Of a stretch of 43,069 bases of DNA, positions 41,758-43,069 are shown piece after piece. Location: assembly GCA_903642325.1 (NCBI GenBank), contig CAHJWM010000042.1, positions 1 through 43,069 of the forward strand, in the 5' to 3' direction. Position 1 is the stretch's first letter; every line of letters begins with the position of its first letter. The stretch comes from Myxococcales bacterium (lineage in GTDB: Bacteria; Myxococcota_A; Polyangia; Polyangiales; Polyangiaceae). Both the position numbers and the translations under genes were made by a program. The notes below the pieces were generated by a model that was given only the letters and a program-made list of their open reading frames with translations, did no database searches and was not told the DNA's origin.

Positions 41758-42361
41758 GACGATTAACCTCTTCGGCTTGGAGCCGCTCGAGCGCTACTTC
41801 GAATTGCTTTCTTGCGGCGCGCAGCCGCGAGTAAACTGTGTTGACGTTCACTCCCACCGCGTCCGCGATGGCTGGCACTGTCATTCCTTCCAACTCCGCG
41901 AGCACGAAGACCGACGCCTTCTCTTCATCCAATCCCGCGATCAGCCGGTGCACGATTCGCCCCGCCTCGGCGCGGCTCGCCTGCTCGTGCGGATCCAGCC
42001 CGCTGTCGGCTAAGATTTCCGGGTCGACAACCGTACTGGCGGTGGGCTGTGCGGCACCCTTTCGGCGTCGGCTGCGGCGATAATTTTGAACGACTCTCAT
42101 CACGATGCTGAAAACCCACGTCTTTATTGCGCAGCGGCCTTCGAATTCTGCCAGGCGCCGATGAACCGTTACGAAAACTTCCTGGGTGACGTCATCTACC
42201 GCGCTGTCAATCACGCCCAACCTGCGCACCGTGCGCCAAACGAACGCAAACGTTTCCTGATAGACTTGGTCAAACGTGGGGCGCACGGCAGCCACGCCGG
42301 AATCCGGAAGGGCGAGATGAGCCACCTCGTCTCCAGTAGAAAATGGGATTCTGATGGTCAA
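41750..42361 (-). CDS. ECF-type RNA polymerase sigma factor
   Basis: A 203-residue sigma-70 family protein of the extracytoplasmic-function type. Region 2 runs FDQVYQETFAFVWRTVRRLG, VDDVTQEVFVTVHRRLAEFE and IKTWVFSIVMRVVQNYRRSR; region 4 has RLIAGLDEEKASVFVLAELE, then MTVPAIADAVGVNVNTVYSR, the helix-turn-helix that reads the -35 element, and ends RAARKQFEVALERL. The linker between them is short and lacks region 3, as expected. The start is uncertain: TTG 42361 or GTG 42325. It is co-transcribed with the membrane partner and divergent from the secreted protein at 42616, which may belong to its regulon. Confidence 0.92.
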   Translation of the reverse strand: MTIRIPFSTGDEVAHLALPDSGVAAVRPTFDQVYQETFAFVWRTVRRLGVIDSAVDDVTQEVFVTVHRRLAEFEGRCAIKTWVFSIVMRVVQNYRRSRRRKGAAQPTASTVVDPEILADSGLDPHEQASRAEAGRIVHRLIAGLDEEKASVFVLAELEGMTVPAIADAVGVNVNTVYSRLRAARKQFEVALERLQAEEVNRHG

Positions 42362-42615
42362 GCAGCAGCTCTCAAAGCCGCCGCGCCCGAGCCAACCGGC
42401 CGAAGCGCTTCATCGAGGTGGGTGTCCGAACATTCTGTATTCTATCAAGCCGTTCCCACAACGCAGGGTTTGAGCAGGCAGCCAGGAGCGGACCAGCGTC
42501 GGGCGCTTCCCGAGCTCCAGCGATAACATAGGCACAATAGCCATAGATAACAGCGACTTATAGTGGATGAATTCGGGATCGCAGGCTCGCTGATGCGACA
42601 CGTGGCGGGGTAAAA

Positions 42616-43069
42616 ATGAGCGAAAGGCAGGCTCGGTCTAGGCGCCTCATCACGGTTGCCCTGGCCCTCCTCCTCCGCGCCAGTACGGCGCGCTCGCAAG
42701 CTCAAGTCGCGCCGGCTGGCCCGCCCTCGCCGCCCACCGCAGCGTTCGAGTTGGAGTGGCGCGCCCCTCCCGGCTGCCCGAGTGCCGACCACGTGCGAGC
42801 CGAGGTTGTCCGCCTGATCGGGCCCGACGCGCATCCGCAAGGCGTCACGCGGGCCTCCGGTGAAATTGCGGCGCTAGAAAATGGCGCCTTCTCACTCGAG
42901 CTTGCTCTCGTGCAATCGGGACGCTCCGGTGAGCGCACGCTCCGCGCGGCAAGTTGCGCTGAAGTGAGCCGAGCAGCCGCACTTTTGATCGCCCTCGCAA
43001 TCCAGCCCGGCGCCGCGGAAGAGGAGCTCGAGCCAACGGCCCCGCGCGCGCCGGTTGCGGCGCCACCCG
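42616..43069 (+). CDS. Secreted protein of unknown function, 3' end missing
   Basis: The frame starts at ATG 42616 and is still open at the right edge (151 codons visible). A signal peptide (RRLITVALALLLRASTARSQ) is followed by Pro/Ala and then a mature region starting FELEWRAPPGCPSADHVRAE, then VRLIGPDAHPQ, and LRAASCAEVSRAAALLIALA, ending in an Ala/Pro-rich stretch. The pattern W-x-A-P-x-G-C-P-x-x-x-x-V and C-x-E-(L/V)-x-x-A-A-A-L-x-x-A-L-A is one I associate with uncharacterised myxobacterial exported proteins next to ECF sigma genes. It is divergent from the sigma factor across about 250 bases, so shared regulation is possible. The function is unknown. Confidence 0.8.
   Translation, partial: MSERQARSRRLITVALALLLRASTARSQAQVAPAGPPSPPTAAFELEWRAPPGCPSADHVRAEVVRLIGPDAHPQGVTRASGEIAALENGAFSLELALVQSGRSGERTLRAASCAEVSRAAALLIALAIQPGAAEEELEPTAPRAPVAAPP

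Overview
The window looks like a chromosomal segment of a high-GC myxobacterium, most likely of the Polyangiales (Sorangium/Polyangium-like). The grounds are: many secreted lipoproteins with a Gly/Ser/Ala-rich linker after the lipobox Cys, a eukaryote-like Ser/Thr kinase with one membrane anchor, TPR/PEGA proteins, a MYXO-CTERM-like tail, and an ECF sigma factor coupled to a membrane TPR-type partner. This is inferred from gene style; no rRNA or other taxonomic marker is present. There is no prophage, integron, CRISPR array or complete insertion sequence.

Layout. 1-3633: LamG lipoprotein (cut by the left edge), aldose 1-epimerase, a discoidin-domain lipoprotein and a small lipoprotein. 3855-9772: a 5'-truncated esterase, a UbiA-family prenyltransferase, a translationally coupled TPR/PEGA protein plus lipoprotein, a tRNA-dihydrouridine synthase, and a 5'-truncated alkaline-phosphatase-superfamily remnant. 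9977-16411: lipoprotein MsrB, an unknown helical protein, phosphoglycerate kinase, an H-type lectin next to apolipoprotein N-acyltransferase, and a DUF1275 membrane protein. 16548-21206: a second TPR/PEGA protein, divergent from a periplasmic-binding-protein-like lipoprotein that is followed by a Ser/Thr kinase; this looks like an envelope-sensing cassette. 21267-28296: an Omp85-type barrel, three small co-directional genes, a minus-strand group (unknown, GNAT, TPR, SpoU methyltransferase), a lipoprotein and an outer-membrane barrel. 28359-32441: a large lipoprotein with a CxxCH site, beta-propeller-like repeats and two knottin-like Cys modules, then about 1 kb without a convincing gene, then a charged membrane-anchored protein. 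32686-34605: an iron/oxidative-stress block (bfd with a Fur-box-like site, bfr, glutathione peroxidase) ending in a small Acb2/Tad1-like protein. 34716-43069: a GH8 glucanase, polyphosphate kinase, a BNR-repeat protein with a MYXO-CTERM-like tail, a LamG lipoprotein, the ECF sigma/partner pair, and a secreted protein cut by the right edge.

The housekeeping genes (pgk, lnt, ppk1, dus, galM) are scattered as single genes among cell-surface functions. The observations most worth a second look are: the chromosomal Acb2/Tad1-like protein (a fold known from phage sponges of CBASS/Thoeris signals), the bacterioferritin whose ferroxidase His130 is Ser, the tandem knottin-like modules, the two related TPR/PEGA proteins each beside a lipoprotein sharing a post-lipobox G-(I/L/S)-(E/D) motif, and the binding-protein/kinase cassette.
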